Shown: in pieces, positions 33,626-45,330 of the stretch
How positions within the stretch are numbered: position 1 is the stretch's first letter
How the letters are laid out: each line of letters opens with the position of its first letter
Origin: Molanna angustata
Taxonomy: Eukaryota; Arthropoda; Insecta; Trichoptera; Molannidae
DNA length: 64,000 bases
Assembly (NCBI GenBank): GCA_963576475.1
Contig: OY754980.1
Coordinates: forward strand, 5,628,790 to 5,692,789
Reading direction: 5' to 3'
The notes under the pieces: generated by a model
The model's input: only the letters and a program-made list of their open reading frames with translations
The model's database searches: none
What the model was told of the DNA's origin: nothing
Made by a program: the position numbers and the translations under genes

Positions 33626-34087
33626 GTACGAAAAGCAAATTAACAAAATCTACAAACATTATTTATTGACCCGGCGTCACTAGCTAACTTATAATTTGCA
33701 CACTAAATCAAACTTATTATTTTTTATATAATTTGCGTACAAATACATATTTACTATCCACATACATACCTACATGTGTATGTGTAACATTTGTTAGTAA
33801 AGAGTAATGATTTTGCCATTTTTGTTTTTTTGTGTACACACACAATACCTACACAATAAACGATCACGCCATGTCCTGTTAATTGAGAAGGCAGAAAGAA
33901 TCGAGTACTGTACACTTCGATCTTTGTATAAATTTGTCGTCTCTCTCATATTCATACATCTTTACATAACTGTATGCTCGTCTTTTATTTAAACTTTTAT
34001 GTTTTTTTTTCTTTCGTTTTTACTTGTACCTTCTATACTAATTTAATTTTCACTTTAAGCTACAAACTAAATCTACAGCAAAAAGAC

Positions 34088-34245
34088 TGGCCACGTGTAT
34101 ATAATAATAATAATAATAATACTTTATTGGCTAAAATAACATAACAAAACAAGTATAAACAAACAAGAGCAAGATAAAACATTAAAAAAGGCAAAAGGCG
34201 GACTTGTTAATGAAATTAACATCTTCCAGTCAACCTTAAATTTTG
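34088..34245 (-). repeat. LINE 3' UTR-like repeat
   Basis: An (AAT)n run at 34104-34122 then ACTTTATTGGCTAAAATAAC and GGCAAAAGGCGGACTT. I recall this arrangement from the 3' ends of lepidopteran non-LTR elements read in reverse. No coding left. Confidence 0.4.
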
Positions 34246-34427
34246 TTTTATGTCCTATGATTTTAATTTCGAATTACTACACGTCACCGTTGTCGCTGGT
34301 AGGTACATTTAGCTTTCATGCTCTTCGCAATCGTTCATCAAAATCGGTATGCGAGCTACCTATATGTATTATTTTGTATACAATTTTTACTTATTTCTTT
34401 GTTTCCTTCCAGGAGGTCTTTTGAAGA

Positions 34428-34525
34428 AGAGGTAAATTCTGACATATTCCGTTCTGCATTCTTTTGGTATGTTTTTAGGTGATACTCTTCCAATCATCTT
34501 TATAAATTCATCGTATTCTCCAGGT
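34428..34525 (-). pseudogene. Possible LINE linker fragment
   Basis: Minus frame GEYDEFIKMIGRVSPKNIPK then ECRTEYVRIYLFF resembles the segment between endonuclease and RT in Jockey-like proteins (...IPRGCRT.Y.PG...). Short and uncertain. Confidence 0.35.
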
Positions 34526-34621
34526 GTTGGTGGTACAGAGTTTATCCTTGAGTCGATGTTCGCTCTGAATTGCTTCTAGTTGGCTCTTATTTTTTTGCTT
34601 GATTATTTGTAGAATTCTTGT

Positions 34622-34874
<253 letters not shown>

Positions 34875-35310
34875 ATATATAAAAAAAAAAAATAACAAAT
34901 ATTACAGGTACCTACCTAATTTAAAAATATACCTAAGTAAAATATATAACACTAAATAGTTATCATAATAAAAACAAAAAAAAATCATCAAAAAACAGAC
35001 AAAAATTAAATCAGTACAAAAATAGTTACCTACATAACATATTAAACAAGGTTGAGTGCTTCTTACAAAAGCTAACACCAACATCAAAAAAATGTATACT
35101 TGAGGAATGCTCTTTGTTCGTTACTTTTTTGAACGTTGCATGCGAACAAGTGCCGAATTTTGTTGCGCATTTGTAACATAATTGTCACAAAAAAATAAAT
35201 TTCACATCTATTATAAACATTCGGCGCTTTGGTACATGAATACTTATCAATTGCTACAACTCAGGGTTGTCCGTTTCGTTGTTTAAAATTTTTATACATA
35301 CCTACATATC

Positions 35311-35465
35311 ACGGCATATCCCACAATGTGGGGTAACCAGCGACGGGTGTGAGGTGTGAATTACCTTATAAAGGACAGCATGACACATGCGTGTATGCCC
35401 ACACACTAGTCTCGTCTAACCTAAAAGGTAACATTCGGAATGGGCGGTGAGCATCATAGCTGAAC
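35311..35465 (+). repeat. Family Z dispersed repeat
   Basis: CACGGCATATCCCACAATGT then GGGGTAACCAGCGA, GACACATGCGTGTATGCCCA and CATTCGGAATGGGCGGTGA. Near-identical blocks occur at 51480 and, in reverse, 62035. Non-coding; class unknown. Confidence 0.75.
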
Positions 35466-35560
35466 TACACTACACTACACTACACTACACTACACTACAC
35501 TACACTACACTAAACTACACTACACTGCACTACACTACACTACAGTACATTAATACACTA
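35463..35560 (+). repeat. (ACACT)n microsatellite
   Basis: About 17 pentamers, degenerating at the right end. It starts exactly where the family Z copy ends. Confidence 0.95.
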
Positions 35561-36121
35561 CACTTCATTTTGCTGCAGTTCGCTCACATACGTATGTACA
35601 ATCACAAATTCTTAGTTAAGGGAATATAGTATGAGGATGAAAGTGTGTGTTCTTTCATTAAAAAAAATATAGTTACATAGGTATGTTATTCCCTCCACCA
35701 CCCATTTTGATTATGAAGACTTATAAAGGTCTCCCGCAAAATTCTTAAATTAAATTTATTTTTTTTAATTTTTAGTTTTTGACTCTCATAAAATCTTCAT
35801 CCGCAACATCCCTGATCTGGACGTTCAAAGAATAATAATATTGTCTGATGTCTGGAAGTTATTATTTTCAAGAAACATGTTTTAGAGATAATTAATGGTT
35901 GCCTATGTTTTTTGTATAGATACCTAGATATTTTATCTATATTTTACATTATATTTATGTATATTTTATTAACTTTTAACTTTTAACATGTAGGTATGTA
36001 TATTTATATGAAATAAATATATTTCTACAGCTTTATCACTTGAGAAGAAAATTTTGATATAAGAACTATAGAATTCCTTTAGAAAAACCTTTTTGCTCGA
36101 TTTTTCGAACGGAATTCTGGT
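35561..36121. other. AT-rich spacer
   Basis: Nothing recognised. Confidence 0.4.
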
Positions 36122-36143
36122 TTAAGAGGACATATAACGCTAA

Positions 36144-38957
36144 ACTACACTATTTATAAAATGACTACACTACGCTATTTGTAAAATGACTACACTATTC
36201 CCAGACGATATTTTTATCGTATTAGGAGATTATAATATGCCTAGCATAACCTGGGATTCTTCCTTATACGTGTCCCCACAACCAAATAATAATGATCAGT
36301 GTTCTTCCTTGTTCTGTAACTCTATATCGTTGTCGAATCTAACTCAATATAACAATATTACCAATCATAATGGACGAGTTCTTGATATAGTGTTGTCAAA
36401 TTTACCCCTTACCGTTTCCAAATCTTGTCATTCTTTGGTAATTGAAGACCTGCATCATCCTTCCCTCTTAATAGATTTCCAAATCCCTTTTCCCAAGACC
36501 GCTTTGAAAAATCCTCAGACTATACGCTTATTCCATAAAGCCAACTACGACATTATCAACGACTTCTTGACAAAAACTAATTGGTCTTCAGTAATAAACA
36601 CTTCTGACATTAACACAGCACTTGACAATTTTTATTGTATACTGACAAACACTATAGAAACCCATGTACCAAAAAGAACAAAGAAGTCTGACAAATACCC
36701 AGTGTGGTATACCTTACCACTGAAAAAAATTATTAAAGAAAAAATATACTACCACAACAAATGGAAACGTGACAGAAACCCTCTTGATTATCAGACGTTC
36801 TCTCTTCTGCGAAAAAGACAAAAGAAAACTGCTGATCTCATCTTCAAAAATTACATTAACTTGATTGAAAACGGAATACGACAAAACGTAAAAACTTTAT
36901 GGAATTATGTAAAATCATTCAAAAAGACACCAGACATTCCTGAGACCATGTTCTTCGGCAATGCCACCTCATCTAATGGAGTAGGCATAGCCAATCTTTT
37001 TTCCGACTTCTTCAGCTCAGTGTACATCACACCTAATAGTGTCACTAACGAAAACAACAGCATCGATAACCCTTATCTTATTAATTCCATCTCCATCGAC
37101 TATAACAGTACGCTAAAATATCTTCTTAACATAGATATATCAAAGGGTGCAGGAAACGATAATATTCCTGGAGTTTTTTTGAAAAAATGCGCTCGGGTCC
37201 TGGCACACCCGTTGTGTTATATATTCAAATTGTCACTTATTAACGGCACATTCCCTGAAATATGGAAAACCGCTCTTGTTCATCCCATACTGAAAAACGG
37301 TGATAAACACGATGTCACTAACTATAGGCCCATCTCCAAACTCCCAATTATCAGCAAAGTGTTTGAAAAAATAGTGTATGATCAGGTTTATAGTAAAATA
37401 TCTTCATATATCACCACTGATCAACACGGTTTTATGAGAAAACGTTCTACCACCACTAATTTAGCCCAATTTACTAGTTATCTTCATGATAAAATGGATC
37501 AGAGACTGCAAATAGATGCTATATATACTGACTATGCCAAAGCATTTGACCGCGTAAATCACCCAACTCTCTTGCAAAAATTGTCATTGATAGGTATACA
37601 TGGTGACCTATTTAGGTGGCTTAAATCATATATTGATAATAGACACCAAATAACCTCGGTTAACGGACATTCTTCTAAATGTATTAGCGTGACATTTAGG
37701 TCCCCTTCTCTTTAATATTTATATAAATGACATCGGAAAATGCTTTTACAGTAGTCAAGTATTATTATTTGCCGATGACATGAAAATTTTCAAAACAATC
37801 TCAAATTGCTCTGATTGTGCCGATCTACAGAAGGATTTGGAACGTTTATCCGTTTATTGCAATGAAAATTATCTTTCCTTAAATATATCTAAGTGTTTTT
37901 CTATATCTTTCACTAGGAAGATAAAAGTTGTAAAATACAATTATAAACTGAACAATGTAGTTTTACCGACGAAAACAGACTGCAAAGATCTTGGCGTACA
38001 CCTTGATTCAAAACTTCTCTTCGACAAACATATTGAAATTATAGTAAACAAATCTTATAAAATGTTAGGCTTTATATTTAGAATCAGTAAATACTTTAAA
38101 AACCCCAATACATTAAAACAATTATATTGCTCTCTTGTCAGAGGTCAACTTGAGTACGCATCAACTATATGGAATCCTTGGATCACATTCACTCGTTGGA
38201 TCAAATTCAGAATAAATTCATTAAATATTCAAACTACCGTTGTAACAATACTTACCAACCTACTATACTAACTTCTTTGACCACGCGACGCACAATTTCA
38301 GACCTTATGTTCCTTCACAGTATACTAAATGGAAACATAGAATGCCATGAAATTCTTACCAATATCAAATTTAATACTTCTACTCGCCGGACAAGACATA
38401 CGTCACTTTTCTTCTCCAATATTTGTAAAACAAATGCTTCCAAAAACGCTCCGATTAACAGAATGATAAACTTATTTAACTCTTATGAAAAGCATGCCGA
38501 CTTATACATATTTTTTGATTCACATATAACCTTCAAAAATAAACTTATATCTAACGTCGTGACATTATAACAATTATTTACAGATTAATTTTATTTTTCC
38601 CAACCACCCTCAGCAATATATTATATTCTTATTCTTCTCAACTCATGAATCTGTCAATATATGTTCGTCTATCATGTATACACACACATGCACACCCTCT
38701 CTCTCACACACACATACGCACCCACACACTCACACTCTTTCTAGATATCTCTTTCACACACACATGTATTACTCTTCTCTCATACGCGCACCCCACTAAT
38801 TCACACTTTTTTGATGTATTATTTTGATATTAGGTATAGAACGTAAGAGGTACATGTTATTTCTGTATTTTTATTTATTTAATTTTAATAATTGTATGCA
38901 TGTACTGTGTGCTGTCCTTTGTAAAATAAAATAAAATAAAAAAATAAAATAAAATAA
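36144..38957 (+). mobile_element. Jockey-type LINE, 5'-truncated in the endonuclease
   Basis: Enters family T at TAAACT (36141-36146, repeated at 38955-38960), which may be a 6-bp target duplication. The 5' boundary shows a short duplicated ACTACACTA...AAAATG segment. The 3' UTR has CA-rich sequence (38680-38770) and the element ends in (AAAAT)n at 38925-38957. Confidence 0.85.
36186..38570 (+). pseudogene. Jockey-type endonuclease/RT polyprotein, frameshifted
   Basis: Open from 36186 to 37715: FIVLGDYNMPSITW and GRVLDIVLSN (C-terminal part of the endonuclease), the linker, then TNYRPISKLPIISKVFEKIV, QHGFMRKRSTTTNL and YTDYAKAFDRVNH (motif A, intact). A short deletion at about 37692-37700 removes the SGVPQGS segment and shifts frame. 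37780-38271 continues with LLFADDMKIF (motif C), LNISKCFSISF and LGVHLDSKLL. A second single-base shift near 38178 leads into the last piece (38169-38570). The N-terminal half of the endonuclease is missing. Confidence 0.9.
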
Positions 38958-39415
38958 ACTTAGTGACTGAAAACATGCTATATTAAAACCGCCCAATGCA
39001 CCATGAAGTTACGCGTTAGTAAGGGTAAATATCGCGTGCGTTAAAAAAGGTTTATACGTGATTTAAACTATCGGAAACCCCAAATTTGTTGATTTTTTGC
39101 ATTTTAAGAACAAACCTTACTTGAAATGTAAAAACTTCATCGGTCATTCATTTTGATTTTATGCACTCTAAGCACATAAAATATTTATTTCTCTACGACA
39201 CATGGTTATGGAGTAATTTAAAAAAAATGCGGTAAAAAAGGATATTTTTAATAATTTATTTATGGGAATTTAGGCTGAATTTTAAAATTGTGTGACGAAC
39301 ATTCACTAGAGAAATGTTGTACAAACTTATTATATTTTTTCTAGAAACACACTGTTTAACATATTTGAGGGGTTTGGTTTGAAATTGGGGTGTTTAGGTT
39401 TATATGGCCCCTTAA

Positions 39416-40129
39416 ATCATTATTTTATGATGCGTCATATCATCCGACTATTAAAAGGATAACCCTCATAACTCTATTAATCTCATTAACATTTATTTAT
39501 TTATATATAGCTTCATACATTGATTGAAACATTATAATAATTGTATCTGAATTGTTTCACTAGGAAATAAACATGTACCTATTGTGTAGGGGCGTAAGCA
39601 TATTAAAACAGTACTTTTGTAATGGTACATAATGAGTGCAGTTATATAATATTACAAATAAACTAACAATAAAAATACAAAAAAAAAAATAAAAGAAAAT
39701 GAAAATCTTAATCCTTACTCCGTTTTTTTTCCTTAAATATTACTGTTACAATAAAATAATATGATAATTTTACCCAATATGATATTCAAAGGTGAGTTGT
39801 GATAGGCACTCGTTTTTAATAATGTAATATTTGATGTATCGTTGATTTTTTATACGTAGTACGTGTAGGTAGGTACTCACCATTCCAAAAAAAATTAAAT
39901 GAACATTATTAATTTATGAAATGAAAATCAAGATTAATAACTCAAGATTAATAATAATAATTATTAATAACGGCTGCAACATCCTTTTTTGGGTGAAAAG
40001 CCTTAAGGAAAAAAAAAGTAGGTACTTAAAGTAGGTAGGTACATAAAAAGTGCATCGCAGTCATAGTGGACCTACATACTGAATATTATGAGAGCTTTTA
40101 ATTGATAATGTTAAATGTGAATAATAATA
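39416..40129. other. AT-rich spacer
   Basis: (ATT)n-type stretches; nothing recognised. Confidence 0.4.
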
Positions 40130-40450
40130 ATTATTATTATTATTTATTTATAGGCAGGCAGCCAAGGCTGATGTGCCTATATCCACTGTCGAATTTTATT
40201 ATTTAGTTGTAACTATTTTGCTGTGTCCAAAAAAAGTCCAGTCTATTCTTGAAAATATTAACATTTTCAGCATCCAAAACATGTTGGGGCAGTTTATTCC
40301 AAGTATTGCTTTCGAGGATTGTCGAGAACCTACTTTTCACAAGTTTTAAGCTATGGCCAAGCAAATTAATGTTATGGGTATATTGAAAGAGATTTTTCAT
40401 GTTTACACAGTCATAATGGCCTAATAATATTTTGAAAGTATCAATAAGAT
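40130..40450 (-). pseudogene. LINE C-terminus and 3' UTR
   Basis: Minus ORF 40203-40400 reads LLGHSLKLVKSRFSTILESN, TWNKLPQHVLDAENVNIFKN and RLDFFWTQQ, the common ...N.WN.LP..V..A.SVN.FK.RLD..W ending of CR1/Jockey-type ORF2. After the stop comes a 3' UTR shared with 33005-33180 and an (AAT)n tail. Upstream coding sequence is absent. Confidence 0.75.
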
Positions 40451-41439
40451 TTCAAGAATTGTTGTTATAAATACGTTGTGCTTTTTGTTGTATGGATGTA
40501 TGTGTGTGTATGTATGTATTGTGTATGTACATGCGTATGCGTGTATGCGTATATGTGTATATATTTGTATATGTGTATCATTTAAATTTATTTTTATTTA
40601 GTTGTGATGGGATCATACTGAAAATCAGATGGTGGAGGCTTAACCTCCTGTAACATAGCTGAGCATGTGGTCCTATAGAGACGAAAAGTTTTTTTATATA
40701 GGTAGGTACCTATACCTTTTTTTTGTCAATGATCTGTTATTTGTAAAATTCTTGTCTCAATAAATGCATTATCATTAATATATTATCATTCTCCTCTTTA
40801 TAGTATCTGCCCGACATTTAGCCATTCATTTACTATAATTTTAAATAAATTTATAATGTCATTTGAAAAAAAAAAAAATAATAATTATTTAAAATATAGA
40901 TACACATCCTCGAATGCATCCAGCAGATCAATGCGTAAATCATGAAATAAAAATTGCAAAATAAATTGCAACAAACGCGGCTACCTAGCTTCATTCTAAC
41001 TATTCAAAATCGCCCTTGGGGTGTGTTTATCACAAAAACGGCTCTATACAAGTCGACTATTTTATTTACTAAGTATAGATAACAAGGGCATCACCACTCG
41101 CTCATTTCTTTTTGGTCGCCCTAGGGGAATTTTTTACTAAGTTGAGGACTTAACCCTTAAAAGTTTGGATGTCACGATTTTTGTTATAATTTAGCAACAT
41201 TATTGACACCTAACCACACGAAAGTATGAACCTATGTACCTACATACATACCTACTTTGTAAAGATTTTGAAAGAAGGTTTGGGGGCAGATATTTGATCC
41301 AACTGTCGATTGTTCAAGAATTTTTTTTTCTCTTAATATAACGACAATCTTATCCCAAGACGCAGGTACTTACTATGAATTTTCATTTTGAATGACGTAT
41401 TGGACTTTTTGAATGCAAAAAACGCTAATTTATATACTT
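40451..41439. other. Spacer with degenerate (GTAT)n
   Basis: TG/TA-rich microsatellite at about 40492-40580; the rest is AT-rich. ATCCAACTGTCGAT recurs at 41291. Confidence 0.45.
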
Positions 41440-41930
41440 CGCAGCTATTATGTTCTATGTATGGATGAACTCAGAGTTCAGAGTACATAGAACGAGTGTT
41501 TTTGTGTTTGTGTCTGTGTCCCCCGCTTATAACTTTTGATCCGCTAGATGCACAGAGACCAACATTTCAGAAAGAATGGAAAATTTTAGGACGAAAAAAT
41601 TTTTGTGAACAGATTTTTTTTCTAGTCAGAGGTTATTAACATTTGAATTTTATTTTATATATTCACATATCTCGAATTATCAAAAAACTATAGACGAATA
41701 TAATATCACAAAATATTTTTCTATGAAAAAGGTCCAGGGTTCTCTTTTTTATTTGGTAAAAAATTTTTTTCTGACAAATTTATGTAGGTACTTATTTGCT
41801 TATGTTTCCAAAATAGAATAATTATTTCGAAAAACGACGAACATCCCAACTAGATAATTTATTTTTATAAAAAAAACATATGCATTATAGCTGTACCTAC
41901 ATCTCAATTTTTTTGCAAAAATATTAAAAT
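41440..41930 (-). repeat. Dispersed repeat, family Q, diverged
   Basis: The reverse complement carries the family Q blocks CTAGCGGATCAAAAGTTATA, a CTGACTAG version of CTGACTGA, ATCTAGTTGGGATGTTC and TGAGATGTAGGTACAGCT, in the same order as 28993-29540. Confidence 0.5.
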
Positions 41931-42037
41931 AATTTGATACTTAATCTTCTTAACATCAAGCTTTTTACCTATTCGGGGTAGGGAAAAAGGACTGAACCCG
42001 ACACTATTATATCTATGCTATCATATTTATGCTATTA

Positions 42038-42085
42038 TTTGATGATATTTTTTTCATACCTATGTATGAAAAAAATATCATCAAA
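42038..42085. other. 48-bp near-perfect palindrome
   Basis: Arms TTTGATGATATTTTTTTCAT plus AC (42038-42059) and their exact reverse complement (42064-42085) around a 4-base centre. A degenerate third half-copy follows at about 42094-42125. Confidence 0.9.
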
Positions 42086-42654
42086 CCTATCATCATACAT
42101 ATGTATGAAAAAAATATGATCAAAAGTTTAAACTTCGTGAGAATTTTTAAAATGTTTAATATCAAAAGTATTAACAGACTGGCTGGTAATACCTACAACA
42201 GATTTATAAATCCCGTCTATTTGAAATGCCGATTGAACTCATAAACTGAAAATATTCTCAATCCGATATTTGTATGAAATCTTTGTTTTCATTAAGTCAA
42301 AATTTAATGAACCTTAAACAAGGCAATAGTATTTACTGTCTTCGACGCAAAAGTATTCAGGCAAAACATTTAGTAGATAGCAGGAAAATTCACCACCATA
42401 CCTGAACGTATCGTACAGTATCCGTCACCGTTCCGACAGATGTCGTATGTGTGTTGTAGAGATTCCCTTCATATTATCGTTCATACTTACAATAAATATT
42501 TCGAGAAAAAATCCCGGTATTAAAAATATTTATTCTTGATTTCTTAAACGTAGGTAATTCTGTTTTTTTTTTCTCTCTCGTTGTGTAGATAAAAACAAAG
42601 TAATCATTGCACGTTTTATCTTTTCAATCCTGCCGGCGTCCGTCACCCCACCTA

Positions 42655-42782
42655 GATAACGTGTTATTTAGCTCAAGAAAACATAACTCAATGTATGGAA
42701 GTGAAAGTTGTCACGTGATTGGCAACTGTCACTTCCATACATTGAGTTATCTTATCTTAAGCTAAATGACACGTTGTTTAAG
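42655..42782. mobile_element. Fold-back MITE-like hairpin
   Basis: Arms of about 55 bases: AACGTGTTATTTAGCTCAAG ... AACTCAATGTATGGAAGTGA on the left, the inverse (TCACTTCCATACATTGAGTT ... GCTAAATGACACGTTGTT) on the right, with a 12-base TCACGTGATTGG centre. No coding. Confidence 0.75.
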
Positions 42783-43139
42783 GGGGCTGGTACTTAATAA
42801 AAATTCATTTTCATATATTAGCATATGATTTATGCAATGAAATCGCTGGTCGCTGACCAAATGGGCCGCAGCAGATACAATATCCCTACTATGTCCGTAA
42901 AACGTCACGACCGCTTGATCTGGCAAGATTTCCATGTGACAACAAGATTAAATAAGTGTTTAAGGAATGGTTCATTGCTGTTGGGCAATCTCACCCAACC
43001 AGCCCATGCAACGATATTTTCACAACGATTTTATGGTGGGCAATGATTGTTCTATTGACGTTGCTATAGGCACTGGCAGATTATTTAAATGCGTTGCTGA
43101 CACGATAGAAGAAGAAGAAGCCCATGCAACATGAATCCT
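42783..43139 (+). other. Unexplained open stretch
   Basis: ORF 42825-43046 (MKSLVADQMGRSRYNI...) has normal-looking composition but no known motif, and its translation runs out of an AT-rich leader. CCCATGCAAC recurs at 42994ff and 43120ff. Could be an old transposon piece. Confidence 0.2.
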
Positions 43140-43320
43140 CAAGTAAATGATGGCAGAGCGATGGCAGAGCGATGGCAGAGCGATAGCAGAGCGATGGCAG
43201 AGCGGTTAGCGGCTGCCTCGACCGATTTCGTTCACCTATAGCACAAGCATTTATTTGCTTATTTTAGGGAACGTAGGAAGATGTATATGTACTTGTTTAA
43301 CAAGGACATATTCATTTTTA
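43140..43320 (+). repeat. SINE family B with expanded head and lost B-box
   Basis: Five 11-bp units GATGGCAGAGC (one GATAGCAGAGC) precede GGTTAGCG. The head then jumps to GCTGCCTCGACCGATTTCGT, skipping the sequence that holds the B-box in other copies. The body (GGAACGTAGGAAGATGTATA, ACAAGGACATATTCATTTTT) is intact. Confidence 0.8.
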
Positions 43321-43393
43321 TTATTTAAAAAGAAATAGTAGCCACGAAGGTTAATGCAATTTACACTTAAAATATAATAAAATCGTTGTCTCT

Positions 43394-44062
43394 TGACCTG
43401 CAAATCTCTAAAACCGTCAGTTCATGCTTTTTCCAACTAAGACAACTGAAACACATTCGTCGAAGCTTGCCCAAAAATGAGACAAAAACACTTATAAATG
43501 CTTCGTTGTTTCTCGGCTAGATAACTGTAATGGCATCTTTAATGGATTGCCAAAGTATCAGCTCGATAGATTACAGATGGTGTTTAATGCAGCGGCAAGG
43601 CTCATTTATGGAGCGGAAAAACGATGTCACATAACTCCACTACTTAACGAATTGCACTGGTTGAAGTGTCCAGAGCGAGTTGACTACAAAATCTGCTTAA
43701 CGGTGTTTAATGCTTTAAATAACCTAGCACCACAATACATACAAGAGCTGTGTCAGAGAAAAGATCTCTCTGGGAGGCATCTCACACTTAGGTCTTCTGG
43801 ATCACAGAGTACCAACTCCCTAAAGGAGTTGGACAGAGCCAATAAAGCGGCTTACTATGATCGATGCTTTGGTGTGAGTGGTCCTATAAAGTGGAATAAA
43901 TTGCCTCTAGATGTCCGCAGTGCAAATAGTAAGAGCACTTTCTCTAAAGGACTGAAAACAGCTTTGTTTCGTAGAGCAATATAATATCTATCTAAATAAC
44001 AGCGCCCTTGGAATGATCATGAATCATCAAACGGCGCTATACAAATTATTATTATATTACAA
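43394..44062 (+). pseudogene. CR1/L2-type LINE, C-terminal part
   Basis: Starts in SSCFFQLRQLKHIRRSLPK, shifts frame once near 43500, then runs RLDNCNGIFNGLPKYQLDRL, VFNAAARLIYGAEKR, ITPLLNELHWLKCPERVDYK and FGVSGPIKWNKLPLDVRSAN to the stop at 43982-43984. This is the C-terminal ORF2 region of L2/CR1-group LINEs. The 3' end reads CAGCGCCCTTGGAATG ... CGGCGCTATACAAATTATTA. RT catalytic motifs absent. Confidence 0.85.
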
Positions 44063-44362
44063 TAGAGATTACAATTAAAAAGAGCTAATTATAGACAAAC
44101 ATGATTTCAAATTATAATAACGCTGAAAGTGTTCCCGTAATATTCCAACTTCGTCTCTATTGAGGTGTTAAAATTTTATCAAAAATGTCATTGAGTCCTG
44201 ACAGGGCAACGAAAAATAATATGCGCGTATATGCAAGTACAAAAATATTCAATTTGTATAAACATTGGTACAAGTAAGCCAAAAATGAACAAATAATTCT
44301 GGCGCGGTTCAGGGGTGACATCTATGCGAAAGCATTATCACCTCATTTATATTTCTTCTTTG

Positions 44363-44765
44363 TCATTTGTCAGCCATCTCTCCACTGCTGGATGTAGGCC
44401 TCCTCCAATGAACTCCATCTCTCTCGGTCCTGTGCTTCCCCCAGCCAACCCCTTCCAGCAACCGGAATAATATCGTCGACCCATCTTTTTGTGGTCGCCC
44501 TACCGGTCTTTTATTTTCCCACGGTCTCCATTTTAGTATTCTGGGTGTCCGGACACCTCTCGGTACCCTGTCTTGCAACATGCCCTGCCAACTGCCATTT
44601 CAACTTTGCAACATGCCCTGCCAACTGCCATTTCAACTTTGCAACATGCCCTGCCAACTGCCATTTCAACTTTGCAACATGCCCTGCCAACTGCCATTTC
44701 AACTTTGCAACATGCCCTGCCAACTGCCATTTTAACTTTGCAACACGGTCTGCTACGGTCTGCAT
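44363..44765 (-). pseudogene. LINE tail with in-frame 33-bp expansion
   Basis: Minus frames read RVAKLKWQLAGH, the expanded array, then (after a shift) RTPRILKWRPWENKRPVGRP and finally AQDRERW-like and EEAYIQQW-like motifs near 44363-44440. This is the C-terminal region of a non-LTR ORF2. The array repeats the conserved KLKW.WAGH segment five times. Inserted in a family H repeat. Confidence 0.8.
44575..44739 (-). repeat. 33-bp tandem repeat, 5 copies
   Basis: Unit GCAACATGCCCTGCCAACTG plus CCATTTCAACTTT on the plus strand. On the minus strand each unit encodes AKLKWQLAGHV. Copies are identical but for one C-to-T change in the last. Because 33 is a multiple of 3, every frame stays open and spurious ORFs appear on both strands. 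Confidence 0.97.
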
Positions 44766-45015
44766 TTATACTATTGCTTACAAAAAAGTTTCTTCGTCAC
44801 TTCATAGATGGTGATGGTGTATCAGCTTATTCTCAAGTGAAATTATTTTGATGAATAACATAATTATGTATACATAGAACATTCAAATAAAAATGGATAA
44901 GTGGTGAACGTTGCGCAAGCGCATAAAGTGATCGCGTACACCAACCGATGACAGGTCGTAAGCCCTTTAGGAACCGTGATTCCCCGATTCTCCTATAATA
45001 TTCCTGTTACACAAT

Positions 45016-45330
45016 ATACCCTAATACTTTTTATGTTTCGTCTGAATAGTGGTCGATCGCCACAAGTCCACCGCCACTGAATCCTCTCAACGTCGGAATT
45101 CACCATTCAAATTCTTTCCTCCGGTTCTGGGTTCGATTCTCGGAAACGATTAGCACCATTAAGAATAACTTTCGCGCGCAATTCTTCATGACAGTAAAAC
45201 ATGGATATTTTATTGAAGATCAATGCTTCTTGTTCACTGATACAATTTATGGTAGTTATGTAAGTACCTTCATTTAATTTATATCATATAGTCATACGAA
45301 AAGAAGCTCCGTATTTAATTTCGTCTTGAG
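45016..45330. other. Spacer
   Basis: GGTTCTGGGTTCGATTCTCGG near 45122 looks like an isolated B-box of a degraded SINE. Nothing else. Confidence 0.35.

Larger units (their letters stand above)
36122..39415. mobile_element. TTAA-flanked MITE, family T, split by a Jockey LINE
   Basis: Left end TTAAGAGGACATATAACGC (36122) and right end GGTTTATATGGCCCCTTAA (to 39415) are inverted repeats with TTAA at both borders. The right part (38961-39415) aligns along its length with 62470-62937, an uninterrupted copy. TTAA target sites are characteristic of piggyBac-type transposition; no transposase is encoded. Confidence 0.8.
44105..45015. repeat. Family H element split by a LINE
   Basis: Left part (to about 44345): ATTCCAACTTCGTCTCTATT, ACATTGGTACAAGTAAG, GGTTCAGGGGTGACATCTAT. 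Right part (from about 44766): CTTCGTCACTTCATAGATGG, GAACGTTGCGCAAGCGCATA and CGATGACAGGTCGTAAGCCC. Together they follow the order seen in 56958-57596 and 59245-59775. Confidence 0.7.

Noticed and set aside
44575..44739. CRISPR-like array
   Set aside because: Units are contiguous with no spacers, in a eukaryotic LINE.
44491..44851. Overlapping ORFs on both strands with a Cys-rich repeat
   Set aside because: Caused by the 33-bp tandem array, which keeps all frames open; not a repeat-protein gene.
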